Made by a program: the position numbers and the translations under genes
NCBI RefSeq assembly: GCF_009900765.1
Contig: NZ_JAAABL010000025.1
Location: 1 to 52,167, forward strand
Origin: Rhodovarius lipocyclicus
GTDB lineage: Bacteria; Pseudomonadota; Alphaproteobacteria; Acetobacterales; Acetobacteraceae
Reading direction: 5' to 3'
Length of the DNA stretch: 52,167 nt
Shown: piece after piece, positions 40,738-49,504 of the stretch
Layout: the number at the start of each line of letters is the position of its first letter
Numbering within the stretch: position 1 is the first letter of the stretch
Notes under the pieces: generated by a model
The model's database searches: none
Seen by the model: only the letters and a program-made list of their open reading frames with translations
What the model was told of the DNA's origin: nothing

Positions 40738-41426
40738 CCCGCCTCACCGAAGCGATACCCCACCCCGGGCTCGGTGCGGATCAGCCGGGCGGCCTCGCCC
40801 AGCTTCTGGCGCAGCTGGCCGATATAGACGCGCAGATACTGCGTGTCCTCCACATGGGCGGGGCCCCAGACGGCGGCCAGCAATTGCCGCTGCGTCACCA
40901 CCCTGCCCTGCCCGGCGCGCGCCAGCGCGGCCAGCAGATCCCATTCGCGCGGGGTCAGGTGCAGCACCGCGCCATCCACCCGGGCCAGGCGATGCGGCAT
41001 GTCCACCTCCAGCGGGCCGGCGCGGATCACCTCCGGCGGGGCCTCGGCGCCGGAGGCCCGGCGCAGCGCCGCCCGCAGCCGTGCCAGCAGCTCCGCCAGG
41101 GCGAAGGGCTTTTCCACATAGTCGTCGGCGCCGGCATCCAGGGCGGCCACCTTCTCCTCCTCCCGGTCGCGGGCCGAGAGCACGATGACCGGCGCCGCGC
41201 TGAACCCACGCAGGCGCGGCAGCAGCGCCTTGCCGTCCATGTCCGGCAGGCCGAGGTCCAGCAGCACGGCGCGGGGGGCGCGCTCGGCCGCCAGGCGCAG
41301 GCCCTCGGCACCGGTCAGGGCGCGCAGGGGGGTGTAGCCCGCGGCCTCCAGCGCGGGGGCCAGGAAGCGGTGGATCTGCGGTTCGTCATCCACCACCAGG
41401 ATGCGGGGCCGGGCCAGGTCGCTCAT
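40734..41426 (-). CDS. kdpE: KdpE response regulator
   Basis: A 230-residue OmpR/PhoB-type response regulator. The receiver domain has the acidic pair Asp13-Asp14 (LVVDDE), phosphoacceptor Asp57 (VLLDLGLPDMDG) and the conserved Lys in DYVEKPF. The winged HTH contains LTPREWDLLAALARAGQGRV and DTQYLRVYIGQLRQKLGEAA, the KdpE pattern, and ends GVGYRFGE. It is phosphorylated by KdpD and should activate the kdp structural genes under potassium limitation. It overlaps kdpD by four bases and the convergent putA stop by four bases. Confidence 0.95.
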   Translation of the reverse strand: MSDLARPRILVVDDEPQIHRFLAPALEAAGYTPLRALTGAEGLRLAAERAPRAVLLDLGLPDMDGKALLPRLRGFSAAPVIVLSARDREEEKVAALDAGADDYVEKPFALAELLARLRAALRRASGAEAPPEVIRAGPLEVDMPHRLARVDGAVLHLTPREWDLLAALARAGQGRVVTQRQLLAAVWGPAHVEDTQYLRVYIGQLRQKLGEAARLIRTEPGVGYRFGEAG

Positions 41427-44065
41427 ACGGGGAACCTCATGACGATGCGGGTGCCGCCCCCGCCAGGGAAGGCCGGGCTTTCGGCCGCGATCCGCCCGCC
41501 CATGGCCGCCACCAGCCCCCGGCAGATGGCCAGCCCCAGCCCGGTGCCGGCGGCGATGCGGTCGGTGCGGGAAGCCCGGTGGAACGGGTCGAAGATGCGC
41601 GGCAGGTCGGCGGCGGGAATACCCGGCCCGTCATCCTCCACCGCGATGGCCAGGTCGTGGCCCTCGCGCCAGGCGCGCACCCGCACCGTGCCGCCCGGGC
41701 CCGAGAATTTCAGCGCATTGTCCATCACATTGCCCAGCACCTGGTCCAGCAAGGCGGGGTCCAGCGGCGCCAGCGGCAGGGGCGGTACCTCCCGCGTGAT
41801 GGTGCGGCCGGTCACGCGTTCCAGCCTGCCGGCGGCGGCCTCGATGGCCTCGGGGATGTCGGTGGGTTCGCGGCGGGGCACCACCTGGCCGTTCTCGATC
41901 CGCACCATGTCCAGGATATTGGCGATGTAGCGGGCCAGCCGCGCCGTCTCCTCCTCCGCCGTCAGCAGCAGATCGTCGCGGGTGGCCGCACTCAGCGCCG
42001 CGCCGCTTTCGCGCAGCGTGCCCAGGGCGCCGCGGATGGCCGTCAGCGGCGTGCGCAGGTCATGGCCCAGGGAGGTCAGCAGGGCGGTGCGCAGCTGCTC
42101 GGTCTCAGCCCGGGCGGTGCCGCGGGCCTGTTCCTCCATCAGCTGCGCGCGCTCGATCGCCACCGCCGCCTGGTCCAGCAGGGCCGAGAGGGTGCGCTCG
42201 CGCTCCGCATCCGGCGCGGGCGGACGGATGCCCACCAGCCCCACCACCCCATGGGCGGTGCGCATCGGCAGGAAGCGCCAGGCGGCATCCGGCAGCGTGT
42301 CCGTACCGGTGCCGGTGGGCTTGCCGTGCCGCAGCGCCCAACGGGCGGCGGCCATGGCGCCCTCGTCGGGCTCGGCCTCCACCGGCACGGCGGCGCGCAC
42401 CACGGGCTCCGGCCCGTCATCGGGGCCGAGCGGCGGCAGGGGCAAAATCACCACGGCCGAGCCTCCCACCGCGCGGGCCGCTTCCTGGGCCACGGCCGGC
42501 AGCAGCTCCGGCAGGCCGCCCGGCCCGCCCAGGCGGCGGCTGAATTCCAGCAGGCGGCGCAGCGCGCCCACCCGCGCGCGGGTGATGCGCATCGACCGCC
42601 CCAGCCGCCCCGTGGTGCCCGCCAGCAGCAGCGCCACCAGCGCGAACACCACCGCCCCCACCACATCCTGCGGCCCGGCGATGGTCAGCGTGTAGCGTGG
42701 CGGCAGGAACAGGAAATTCCAGCTGAGGAAGGACAGCGCCGCCGCCAGCAGCCCGTGCCAGGGCCCGAACCCCACCGCCGCCACCACGATCGGCACCAGA
42801 TAGACCATGCCCAGCGCACCCTCCGGCACGCTGCCATCGGTGGCGACCCCCACCAGCGTGGCCAGCGCCACCAGCACCGGCACCGCCAGCCAGGCCAGCC
42901 ATTCCGGCGCGCGCGGCGGCCGGGCCCGGGAGCGCGCGGCGGCGGCCGGGCGGGGCACCAGGTGCAGCACGAAATCCTCCGCCCGGCGCAGCATCTGCGC
43001 CGACAGCGTGCGGCCCGTCAGCCGCCGCCACAGCGCCGGCCGGCCGCGCCCCATCACCAGATGCGTGGCGTTGCGCGCGCGGGCATGGGCCAGGATGGCG
43101 CCTGGCATGTTGCCCGCAGCCACCGTCTCCACCTCCGCCCCCAGGCTTTCCGCCAGGCGCAGGGCCGGGCCGGGGTCCAGCGGGTCCGCCCGGCCGGGCT
43201 GTTCCACATGCAGCGCGATCAGCGGCGCGCGCAGCGCATCGGCGATGCGCCGGGCGTGGCGCACCACGCTCTCGGCCGCCGCATCCGAGCCGATCAGCGC
43301 CAGCACCCGGTCGCCCGAGGGCCAGGGCCCCGCGATGGCGTTGGCGCGCATCCAGCCGGTGATGTCGGCGTCCACGCGCTCCGCCACGCGGCGCAGGGCC
43401 ATCTCCCGCAGAGCGGCCAGATTGCCCTCCCGGAAAAAGCCGCGCATGGCGCGCTTGGCCTGATCGGGGCGATAGATGCGGCCCTGTTTCAGCCGGTCCA
43501 GCAACTCGGCGGGCGGGATATCGACCAGTTCCACCGCATCCGCACCGGCCAGCACGGCATCGGGCACGGTTTCCGCCACGCGCACCCCCGTGATGCGCGC
43601 CACGGCATCGCCCAGGCTTTCCAGATGCTGGACATTCATGGTCGTCCAGACCTCGATGCCGGCCGCGCGCAGCTCCTCCACATCCTGCCAGCGCTTGGGG
43701 TGGCGGCTGCCCGGGGCGTTGCTGTGCGCCAGCTCGTCCAGCAGCAGAATGGCGGGGCGGCGGGCCAGGGCGGCGTCCAGGTCGAACTCCTCCAGCACCT
43801 GGCCGCGATGGCCGAGCGTGGCACGCGGCAGCACCGGCAAGGCACCGATCTGGGCGATGGTCTCGGCCCGGCCATGGGTCTCGACAATGCCGATCAGCAC
43901 GTCCTCGCCGCCGGCGGCACGGCGATGGGCCTCGGCCAGCATCTCGAAGGTCTTGCCCACGCCAGGGGCGGCACCCAGGAAGACCTTGAGACGGCCGCGC
44001 CCCTCCTTCGCGGCCAAGGCCAGCAAGGCGTCAGGGTCGGGACGGGGAGGCTCGGGGGCACTCAT
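41423..44065 (-). CDS. kdpD: KdpD sensor histidine kinase
   Basis: An 880-residue membrane sensor kinase. The N-terminal KdpD domain has Walker A GAAPGVGKTFEMLAEAHRRA. A UspA-like domain follows (VLALIGSDAAAESVVRHARR). Four membrane segments span about residues 390-500 (LAWLAVPVLVALATLVGVAT, VGAVVFALVALLLAGTTGRL). A GAF-like region precedes the HisKA domain with His668 (SLGHDLRTPLTAIRGAL). The HATPase domain shows the N box VMDNALKFSG, VEDDGPGIP and GTGLGLAICRGL. It senses potassium/osmotic status with KdpE. It is separated from kdpC by a 261-base gap filled with an inverted hairpin repeat. Confidence 0.96.
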   Translation of the reverse strand: MSAPEPPRPDPDALLALAAKEGRGRLKVFLGAAPGVGKTFEMLAEAHRRAAGGEDVLIGIVETHGRAETIAQIGALPVLPRATLGHRGQVLEEFDLDAALARRPAILLLDELAHSNAPGSRHPKRWQDVEELRAAGIEVWTTMNVQHLESLGDAVARITGVRVAETVPDAVLAGADAVELVDIPPAELLDRLKQGRIYRPDQAKRAMRGFFREGNLAALREMALRRVAERVDADITGWMRANAIAGPWPSGDRVLALIGSDAAAESVVRHARRIADALRAPLIALHVEQPGRADPLDPGPALRLAESLGAEVETVAAGNMPGAILAHARARNATHLVMGRGRPALWRRLTGRTLSAQMLRRAEDFVLHLVPRPAAAARSRARPPRAPEWLAWLAVPVLVALATLVGVATDGSVPEGALGMVYLVPIVVAAVGFGPWHGLLAAALSFLSWNFLFLPPRYTLTIAGPQDVVGAVVFALVALLLAGTTGRLGRSMRITRARVGALRRLLEFSRRLGGPGGLPELLPAVAQEAARAVGGSAVVILPLPPLGPDDGPEPVVRAAVPVEAEPDEGAMAAARWALRHGKPTGTGTDTLPDAAWRFLPMRTAHGVVGLVGIRPPAPDAERERTLSALLDQAAVAIERAQLMEEQARGTARAETEQLRTALLTSLGHDLRTPLTAIRGALGTLRESGAALSAATRDDLLLTAEEETARLARYIANILDMVRIENGQVVPRREPTDIPEAIEAAAGRLERVTGRTITREVPPLPLAPLDPALLDQVLGNVMDNALKFSGPGGTVRVRAWREGHDLAIAVEDDGPGIPAADLPRIFDPFHRASRTDRIAAGTGLGLAICRGLVAAMGGRIAAESPAFPGGGGTRIVMRFPV

Positions 44066-44100
44066 GCTGGGGGGAGGATAGAACAGGGCAAGGCAAAGAC

Positions 44101-44303
44101 CGAGGGGGCACCGCCCCCTCGGGCTCCCCCGCCAGGAGCCGAAAGGCCCCTGGACCCCATCAGTTTAGCGCTGGCCTTGGGAAGTTTTATATCATTGAAA
44201 TTAATAATAATTTGGTGCCCCACTTCCCAGGACAAAGCGCCATTTCATGGTTTCCAAAGGCCTCTCGGCCTTTGGCGGGGTTCCAAGGGGCAGCGCCCCT
44301 TGG
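44101..44303. repeat. Large inverted repeat of REP-like hairpin units around an AT-rich core (between kdpC and kdpD)
   Basis: Two similar units face each other. The left one has a nine-pair hairpin at 44101-44121 and a second hairpin at 44132-44153 with a GAAA tetraloop. The right unit, read on the minus strand, has a nine-pair hairpin at 44283-44303 and one at 44254-44275 with a GAGA tetraloop. In both, CCCCGCCA joins the hairpins, and the similarity continues inward to GCGCT and GGGAAG (44168-44183 and mirror image 44223-44240). The centre (about 44184-44213) is strikingly AT-rich against the surrounding genome. It looks like a BIME/MITE-type intergenic element; no coding sequence fits. The core may also hold a promoter for kdpDE. 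Confidence 0.65.
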
Positions 44304-44312
44304 TGGGGGTTG

Positions 44313-44327
44313 GGGGGCAACGCCCCC
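44313..44327 (-). terminator. GC hairpin at the end of kdpC
   Basis: GGGGGC-AAC-GCCCCC is a perfect six-pair hairpin that ends on the first base of the kdpC stop codon. No T-run follows in the transcript sense, so it may act as a weak terminator or as part of the adjoining repeat. Confidence 0.35.
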
Positions 44328-44872
44328 TACCGCGCCCCATCCAGCGCCAGGTTCAGCTTCAGCACATTCACCCGCGCCTCCCCCAGCACGCCGAAGGTCC
44401 GCCCTTCGATATGCTGTTCCATCAGCCCCAGCACCCGCTGCGGCGTCAGCCCCCGGGCGGCGGCGATGCGCGGGATCTGCGCCATCGCGTTCTCCGGGCT
44501 GATATGCGGGTCGAGGCCAGAGCCAGAGGCGGTGGCCGCATCGGCCGCCACCCCGCGCCGGCCTTCCAGGCGGCCGGTCACGGCCTCCAGCAGGGCGGCG
44601 CTGGTGGGGCCGAGGTTGGTGGCGCCGGAGGCCCCGCCATCATAGCCCTGCCCGGCGTTGGAGGCACGCGGGTGGAAATAGCCCGGCCCCTCGAACCCCT
44701 GGGCGAGCAGCTCGGAGCCCACCACCCGGGCATTGCGCTCGATCAGGGAGCCATTGGCCTGGTGGGGGAACACCAGCTGGGCCAGGGCGGTGAAGGCCAG
44801 CGGCACCGCCAGCCCCAGGATCAGGGTGAAGCCGCCCAGGAACACCAGGGCCGGACGCAGCAGAGCGATCAT
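44327..44872 (-). CDS. kdpC: K+-transporting ATPase subunit C
   Basis: A 181-residue KdpC. It has one N-terminal membrane helix (LRPALVFLGGFTLILGLAVP) and a periplasmic domain with NGSLIERNARVVGSELLAQG, YFHPRASNAGQGYDGGASGA, SGSGLDPHISPENAMAQIPR and VNVLKLNLAL, all standard for the family. It assists high-affinity K+ binding in the KdpFABC complex. It begins two bases after the kdpB stop. A hairpin touches its stop codon and a repeat element follows before kdpD. Confidence 0.95.
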   Translation of the reverse strand: MIALLRPALVFLGGFTLILGLAVPLAFTALAQLVFPHQANGSLIERNARVVGSELLAQGFEGPGYFHPRASNAGQGYDGGASGATNLGPTSAALLEAVTGRLEGRRGVAADAATASGSGLDPHISPENAMAQIPRIAAARGLTPQRVLGLMEQHIEGRTFGVLGEARVNVLKLNLALDGAR

Positions 44873-44874
44873 GG

Positions 44875-46896
44875 TCAGAACACCCCCATCACGGAGAGAA
44901 GCAGGTCGATCAACTTGATGCCGATAAAGGGCGCGGCAACGCCGCCGAGCCCATAGATCAGCAGGTTCCGCCGCAGCAGGGCGGCGGCCCCCACGGGCGC
45001 GTAGCGCACCCCGCGCAGCGCCAGCGGCACCAGCGCCACGATGATCAGCGCGTTGAAGATGACGGCCGAGAGGATGGCGCTCTCGGGGCTGGCCAGCCCC
45101 ATCACGTTCAGCGCCGCCAGCCCCGGGTATTGCGCCACGAAGATGGCGGGCAGGATGGCGAAGTATTTCGCCACGTCATTGGCGATGGAGAAGGTGGTCA
45201 GCGCGCCGCGCGTGATCAGCAGCTGCTTGCCGATCTCCACCACCTCGATCAGCTTGGTGGGGTCGCTGTCCAGATCCACCATGTTCCCGGCCTCACGCGC
45301 GGCCTGGGTGCCGGTCTGCATGGCCAGGCCCACATCGGCCTGGGCCAGGGCGGGCGCGTCGTTGGTGCCGTCGCCCGCCATGGCGACCAGGCGGCCTTCC
45401 TTCTGCGCGTTGCGGATATAGGCCAGCTTGTCCTCGGGCGTGGCCTCCGCGATGAAATCGTCCACCCCGGCCTCGGCGGCGATGGCGGCCGCCGTCAGGC
45501 GGTTGTCGCCGGTGACCATCACGGTGCGGATGCCCATGCGGCGCAGCGCGTCGAACCGGGCGCGCATGCCGGGCTTCACGATGTCCTTCAGCTCGATCAC
45601 GCCCAGCATCCGCCCGTCGCGGGAAACCGCGAGGGGCGTGGCACCCGCGCGGGCGATGCGCTCCACCGCTTCCTTCAGCGCGGCCGGCGGCTCGATGCCC
45701 AATGCGCGGGAGAGGCTGTCCACCGCGCCCTTGCGGAAGCTGCCCTGGCCCGGGATGTCCAGGCCCGAAAGCCGGGTCTGGGCGGTGAAGGGCACCACCG
45801 TGGCGCCCTCCGGCCGGGTGGCCGTCAGGCCGTGGCGCTCGCGGGCATAGGCCAGGATGGAGCGGCCCTCCGGCGTCTCGTCGGCCAGCGAGGCCAGCAG
45901 GGCGGCCTGGGCCAGTTCGGCCTCGGCCACGCCGGGGGCGGCGAAGAAGCCCGCCGCCTGGCGGTTGCCCAGCGTGATGGTGCCGGTCTTGTCCAGCAGC
46001 AGCACATCCACATCGCCCGCGGCCTCCACCGCGCGGCCGGAGGTGGCGACGACATTGAACCGCACCAGCCGGTCCATGCCCGCGATGCCGATGGCCGAGA
46101 GCAGCCCGCCGATCGTGGTCGGGATCAGCGTGACCAGCAGCGCGGCCAGTACGGGCACGGAAGGCGCCACGCCGTTGAAGCTGGCCAGCCCCACCACGCT
46201 GGCGACGGCGACCAGGAACACGATGGTCAGCCCCGCCAGCAGGATATCCAGCGCGATCTCATTGGGTGTCTTCTGGCGGGAGGCGCCCTCGACCAGCGCG
46301 ATCATGCGGTCGAGGAAGGAGTTGCCGGGGGCGGCGGTGACGCGCACCACCAGCCAGTCCGACACCACCAGCGTGCCGCCGGTGACGGCGCTGCGGTCGC
46401 CGCCGGATTCGCGGATGACCGGGGCGCTTTCGCCCGTCACCGCCGCCTCGTTCACGCTGGCGATGCCCTGGATCACCTCGCCATCGGCGGGAACCAGGTC
46501 CCCGGCCTCGACGAGAACCACGTCGTTCTCGCGCAGTTCCGGCGCGTCGCGCCAGTGCCACAGGGCGCGGTCGTCGGGGCGGGCCAGCAGCTTGGCGCGG
46601 GTCTCGCCCCGAGCGCGGCGCAGGCTTTCGGCCCGCGCGCGGCCCCGGCCCTCGGCCACCGCCTCGGCGGCGTTGGCGAACAGCACGGTCAGCCACAGCC
46701 AGACGGCGATGCCGGCCTGGAAGGCCCAGGGGGCGCCCCGCCAGGCCGCCAGCGCGGCCAGCAGCGTGACCAGCAGCGATACCACCTCGGTGACGAAGAT
46801 CACCGGGTTGCGCAGCAGGGTGACCGGGTTGAGCTTGCGCAGCGCGTCGAGCACCACGCGGGAGAGCGGCACGGCCGCCATGGTCTGGGTGTGCAT
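44875..46896 (-). CDS. kdpB: K+-transporting ATPase subunit B (P-type ATPase)
   Basis: A 673-residue P-type ATPase, the catalytic subunit of KdpFABC. The phosphorylation site is Asp302 in [14 protein letters not shown]. The TGES loop is [15 protein letters not shown], and the nucleotide and hinge motifs are [20 protein letters not shown] and [20 protein letters not shown]. Several membrane helices occur at the N-terminus and C-terminus ([18 protein letters not shown]). It sits in the inner membrane and drives K+ uptake with ATP. Start ATG 46896 has GAGG upstream and follows the kdpA stop by seven bases. Confidence 0.96.
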   Translation of the reverse strand: MHTQTMAAVPLSRVVLDALRKLNPVTLLRNPVIFVTEVVSLLVTLLAALAAWRGAPWAFQAGIAVWLWLTVLFANAAEAVAEGRGRARAESLRRARGETRAKLLARPDDRALWHWRDAPELRENDVVLVEAGDLVPADGEVIQGIASVNEAAVTGESAPVIRESGGDRSAVTGGTLVVSDWLVVRVTAAPGNSFLDRMIALVEGASRQKTPNEIALDILLAGLTIVFLVAVASVVGLASFNGVAPSVPVLAALLVTLIPTTIGGLLSAIGIAGMDRLVRFNVVATSGRAVEAAGDVDVLLLDKTGTITLGNRQAAGFFAAPGVAEAELAQAALLASLADETPEGRSILAYARERHGLTATRPEGATVVPFTAQTRLSGLDIPGQGSFRKGAVDSLSRALGIEPPAALKEAVERIARAGATPLAVSRDGRMLGVIELKDIVKPGMRARFDALRRMGIRTVMVTGDNRLTAAAIAAEAGVDDFIAEATPEDKLAYIRNAQKEGRLVAMAGDGTNDAPALAQADVGLAMQTGTQAAREAGNMVDLDSDPTKLIEVVEIGKQLLITRGALTTFSIANDVAKYFAILPAIFVAQYPGLAALNVMGLASPESAILSAVIFNALIIVALVPLALRGVRYAPVGAAALLRRNLLIYGLGGVAAPFIGIKLIDLLLSVMGVF

Positions 46897-46903
46897 GGGA
46901 ACC

Positions 46904-48601
46904 TCAGAAGGTCTGGCCGGCGAGCATCGCGAAATGCTCCGCCAGGGGACCGAGGAAGAGGGAGGGCAGGAATTGCAGCCCGCCCAGGATCAGGATGACG
47001 CCCGCGAGCAGCCCCACGAACAGCGGCCCATGGGTGGGGAAGCTGCCCGCGGATTGCGGCAGGCGCGGCTTGGCGGCGATGCTGCCCGCGATGGCCAGCA
47101 CCGGCACGATCACCGCGAAGCGCCCCAGCAGCATGACGATGCCGAGCGTGGTGTTCATCCAGGGCGTATCCGCCGTCAGCCCGCCGAAGGCCGAGCCGTT
47201 GTTCCCGGCCGCCGAGCTGTAGGCGTAGAGCAGCTCGGACAGCCCATGCGGCCCGGCATCCTGCACGGAGGCGAGCGCCACCGGCAGCACGGCCGCCACT
47301 GCCGTGAAGCCCAGGATGCAGAGGGGCACGATCAGCACCGCCAGCATGGCCAGCTTCACCTCCCGCGCCTGCACCTTCTTGCCCAGGTATTCGGGCGTGC
47401 GGCCCACCATCAGCCCGGCCACGAACACCGCCAGCAGCACGAACACCAGCATGCCGTACAGGCCGGAACCCACGCCGCCCGGCAGCACCTCTCCCAGCTG
47501 GATCAAGAACAGCGGCACCAGCCCGCCCAGCGGCATGAAGCTGTCATGCATGGCGTTCACCGCGCCGTTGGAGGCACCGGTGGTGATCACCGCCCACAGG
47601 GCGGAGGCGGAGGTGCCGAAGCGCACTTCCTTGCCCTCCATGTTGCCCAGGCCCTGGGCCACGCCCTGCGCCAGGTGCAGCGGGTTGCCCCCGGCCTCGG
47701 CGGCATAGGTGGCGAGCGTGCCGGCGACGACGAACAGCATCATCACCGCGAAGATCGCCCAGCCCTGCCGGCGGTCGCCCACCATGCGGCCGAAGGTCAG
47801 CGCCAGGCCCATGGGCAGGGCGATGATGGCCCAGCTCTGCAGGAAGTTGGTCCAGGGGGTGGGGTTCTCGAACGGGTGGGCCGAGTTCACGCCGAAGAAG
47901 CCGCCACCATTGGTGCCCAGCTGCTTGATCGCGATCTGGAACGCCGCCGGGCCCATCGGGATGGTCTGGGTGCCGCCCTCGACGGTGTTGGCGGTGACAT
48001 AGGCCGACAGGCTCTGCGGCACGCCGCCCGCCACCATGAAAGCCGCGAAGACCAGGCACAGCGGCAGCAGTAGATAGAGCGTGACGCGCGTCAGATCCGC
48101 CCAGAAATTGCCGAGGTCGCTGGCGCCGCCGCGCGCGAAGGCGCGGATCACCGCGAAGGCCAGCGCGATGCCGGTGGCGGCGGAGAGGAAATTCTGCACC
48201 GCCAGCCCCGCCATCTGCGACAGGTAGCTCATCGCCGCCTCGCCGCTATAGGCCTGCCAGTTGGTGTTGGTGACGAAGCTGATGGCCGTGTTGAACGCCA
48301 GCCAAGGCGGCACGCCGTCGAGGCCCTGCGGGTTGAAGGGCAGCACCCCCTGCAGGCGCAGCAGCGCATACAGCAGCAGGAAGCCCGCCAGGTTCACCGC
48401 CAGCATCGCCAGCACATAGGCCCGCCAGCCCATGCCGCGCGCGGGGTCGATGCCGGCCGCGCGGTACAGCAGGTTTTCCACGGGGGCCAGGACGCGCCAC
48501 CGCCCCTCGGCGATCGCGGCCATGGCGCCGCCCAGCGGCACCGCCGTGGCCGTGACGGCCAGCAGCACGAGCGCGATCTGCGCCCAACCGATCCAGCTCA
48601 T
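46904..48601 (-). CDS. kdpA: K+-transporting ATPase subunit A (K+-binding channel-like)
   Basis: A 565-residue integral membrane protein that binds and translocates K+. It shows the KdpA repeats with selectivity-filter loops: [40 protein letters not shown] and [20 protein letters not shown]. The N-terminus [20 protein letters not shown] and the internal [20 protein letters not shown] are also typical. Length is normal for the family. It lies between kdpF (16 bases upstream) and kdpB in a standard kdpFABC order. Confidence 0.97.
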   Translation of the reverse strand: MSWIGWAQIALVLLAVTATAVPLGGAMAAIAEGRWRVLAPVENLLYRAAGIDPARGMGWRAYVLAMLAVNLAGFLLLYALLRLQGVLPFNPQGLDGVPPWLAFNTAISFVTNTNWQAYSGEAAMSYLSQMAGLAVQNFLSAATGIALAFAVIRAFARGGASDLGNFWADLTRVTLYLLLPLCLVFAAFMVAGGVPQSLSAYVTANTVEGGTQTIPMGPAAFQIAIKQLGTNGGGFFGVNSAHPFENPTPWTNFLQSWAIIALPMGLALTFGRMVGDRRQGWAIFAVMMLFVVAGTLATYAAEAGGNPLHLAQGVAQGLGNMEGKEVRFGTSASALWAVITTGASNGAVNAMHDSFMPLGGLVPLFLIQLGEVLPGGVGSGLYGMLVFVLLAVFVAGLMVGRTPEYLGKKVQAREVKLAMLAVLIVPLCILGFTAVAAVLPVALASVQDAGPHGLSELLYAYSSAAGNNGSAFGGLTADTPWMNTTLGIVMLLGRFAVIVPVLAIAGSIAAKPRLPQSAGSFPTHGPLFVGLLAGVILILGGLQFLPSLFLGPLAEHFAMLAGQTF

Positions 48602-48617
48602 GATCAGAAATCCCCCG

Positions 48618-48704
48618 TCAAAGGGTTTCCGGGCGCAGCAGCGCCCAGAACAGGTAGAGGAGAAGGCCCAGCGCCACCGCGCCGCCGAGGAGAAGCTCCA
48701 GCAT
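48618..48704 (-). CDS. kdpF: K+-transporting ATPase subunit F (28-residue membrane peptide)
   Basis: A short gene of 29 codons. The translation is a single hydrophobic helix ([20 protein letters not shown]) followed by ALLRPETL, and ends at TGA 48618-48620. The tail ALLRPE is the hallmark of KdpF. It stabilises the KdpABC complex in the inner membrane. GGAG-like sequence is weak, and the start lies five bases after the stop of another small membrane peptide. kdpA follows after 16 bases. Confidence 0.9.
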   Translation of the reverse strand: MLELLLGGAVALGLLLYLFWALLRPETL

Positions 48705-48709
48705 GGCGG

Positions 48710-48793
48710 TCAGACCCGGTCGCAGGCGAAGGTGTACAGGGCCATCAGGGCGAAGCCGCCGAGGCCGAGGAGAATGAGGGTGATGTCGAGCAT
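48710..48793 (-). CDS. Small single-helix membrane peptide upstream of kdpF (27 residues)
   Basis: A 28-codon frame directly upstream of kdpF, five bases away on the same strand. The peptide starts MLDITLILLGLGGFALMALY and ends with TFACDRV, one membrane helix with a short charged tail. It resembles KdpF in size and polarity but lacks its LLRPE end. Similar unnamed peptides precede kdpF in some other proteobacteria as I recall; this was not checked. It is placed as first gene of the kdp transcript, and could be a second regulatory or assembly peptide. Confidence 0.6.
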   Translation of the reverse strand: MLDITLILLGLGGFALMALYTFACDRV

Positions 48794-48884
48794 GATGTTC
48801 CCGCTGGCGGTCCGGGCATGGGCCGGCGCCGGGCGGAGATTCAGCCAGGAGGCCGCAAGGGTGCGATGGGGAAGGACGGCGGGC

Positions 48885-48906
48885 GGCGTAAAGAAGGCGT
48901 AAGGAA
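48885..48906 (-). promoter_or_regulatory. Candidate KdpE box: tandem 11-bp direct repeat upstream of the kdp operon
   Basis: GGCGTAAAGAA (48885-48895) is followed directly by GGCGTAAGGAA (48896-48906), differing at one base. On the minus strand, the direction of kdp, this reads TTCCTTACGCC then TTCTTTACGCC. Tandem 11-base repeats are the usual arrangement for OmpR/PhoB-type regulators, to which KdpE belongs. It lies 91 bases upstream of the first small gene of the operon. Confidence 0.5.
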
Positions 48907-48970
48907 GCGGCCTCGACCGCCGGGCCGGGCCAGGGCAGAGAGGGTTCACGCCCTGGCAGAAGGATATCCG

Positions 48971-49504
48971 ATGCGCCCAGACCCGACGCTGCGTCCGCTC
49001 CCGCTGCCGGCCGGGGTTCCGGGCGGCCTGTTCCTGACCGCCATGCCCGGGCGCTTCGGCCCGGTGGAAGCCTTCACCGCCGCCCTGGCCGGGCAGCGGA
49101 TCGGGCATGTGCTGTGCCTGACGGGAGAGGCGGAGATCGCCGCCAAATCACCCGGCTATGCGGCACTGCTGGCCGGGGGCGGGCTGCCGGCCCGGCTGCA
49201 TGCCCATCCCATCCCCGATTTCGCCACCCCCGCCGATGAGGCGGCCTTCGCCGCCTGGGCGGGGCGGGCCGCCGCCCTGCTGATGGCCGGCGAGCGCGCC
49301 GTGCTGCATTGCGCGGCCGGCATCGGGCGCACCGGCACCGCCGCCCTGTGCCTGCTGCACCTGCTGGGCGAGGACGCGGCGCGCGCCGAGGCGCTGGTGC
49401 AGGCGGCGGGCTCCGGGCCGGAAACCGAGGCCCAGCGGGAGTTTGTGGCGCGCTTCGCCCTCAATCCCCCGGGCGCAGCCCGGCCGACTGGATCACCTGC
49501 CTGA
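48971..49504 (+). CDS. Dual-specificity/tyrosine protein phosphatase-like protein
   Basis: A 177-residue protein with the cysteine-phosphatase P-loop HCAAGIGRTG: nucleophile Cys114 and Arg120. The upstream PIPDFATPADEAAF contributes the general-acid Asp loop. The N-terminal stretch PAGVPGGLFLTAMPGRFGPV resembles the small ADP-ribosylglycohydrolase-linked or archaeal-type DSPs. It would dephosphorylate a protein or small phosphate ester in the cytoplasm. ATG 48971 has AAGGA eight bases upstream. It diverges from kdp, and its 3' end overlaps the convergent Bug gene by 44 bases. Confidence 0.88.
   Translation: MRPDPTLRPLPLPAGVPGGLFLTAMPGRFGPVEAFTAALAGQRIGHVLCLTGEAEIAAKSPGYAALLAGGGLPARLHAHPIPDFATPADEAAFAAWAGRAAALLMAGERAVLHCAAGIGRTGTAALCLLHLLGEDAARAEALVQAAGSGPETEAQREFVARFALNPPGAARPTGSPA

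Noticed and set aside
44184-44213. AT-rich stretch as a horizontally acquired gene remnant or attachment site
   Set aside because: It is only about 30 bases, non-coding, and lies exactly at the centre of the inverted hairpin units, so the repeat explains it better.
41579-44956. A 1125-codon open frame antisense to kdpD and across the repeat
   Set aside because: It is antisense to conserved KdpD, runs through the hairpin element and shows low-complexity His/Gln/Arg-rich sequence.
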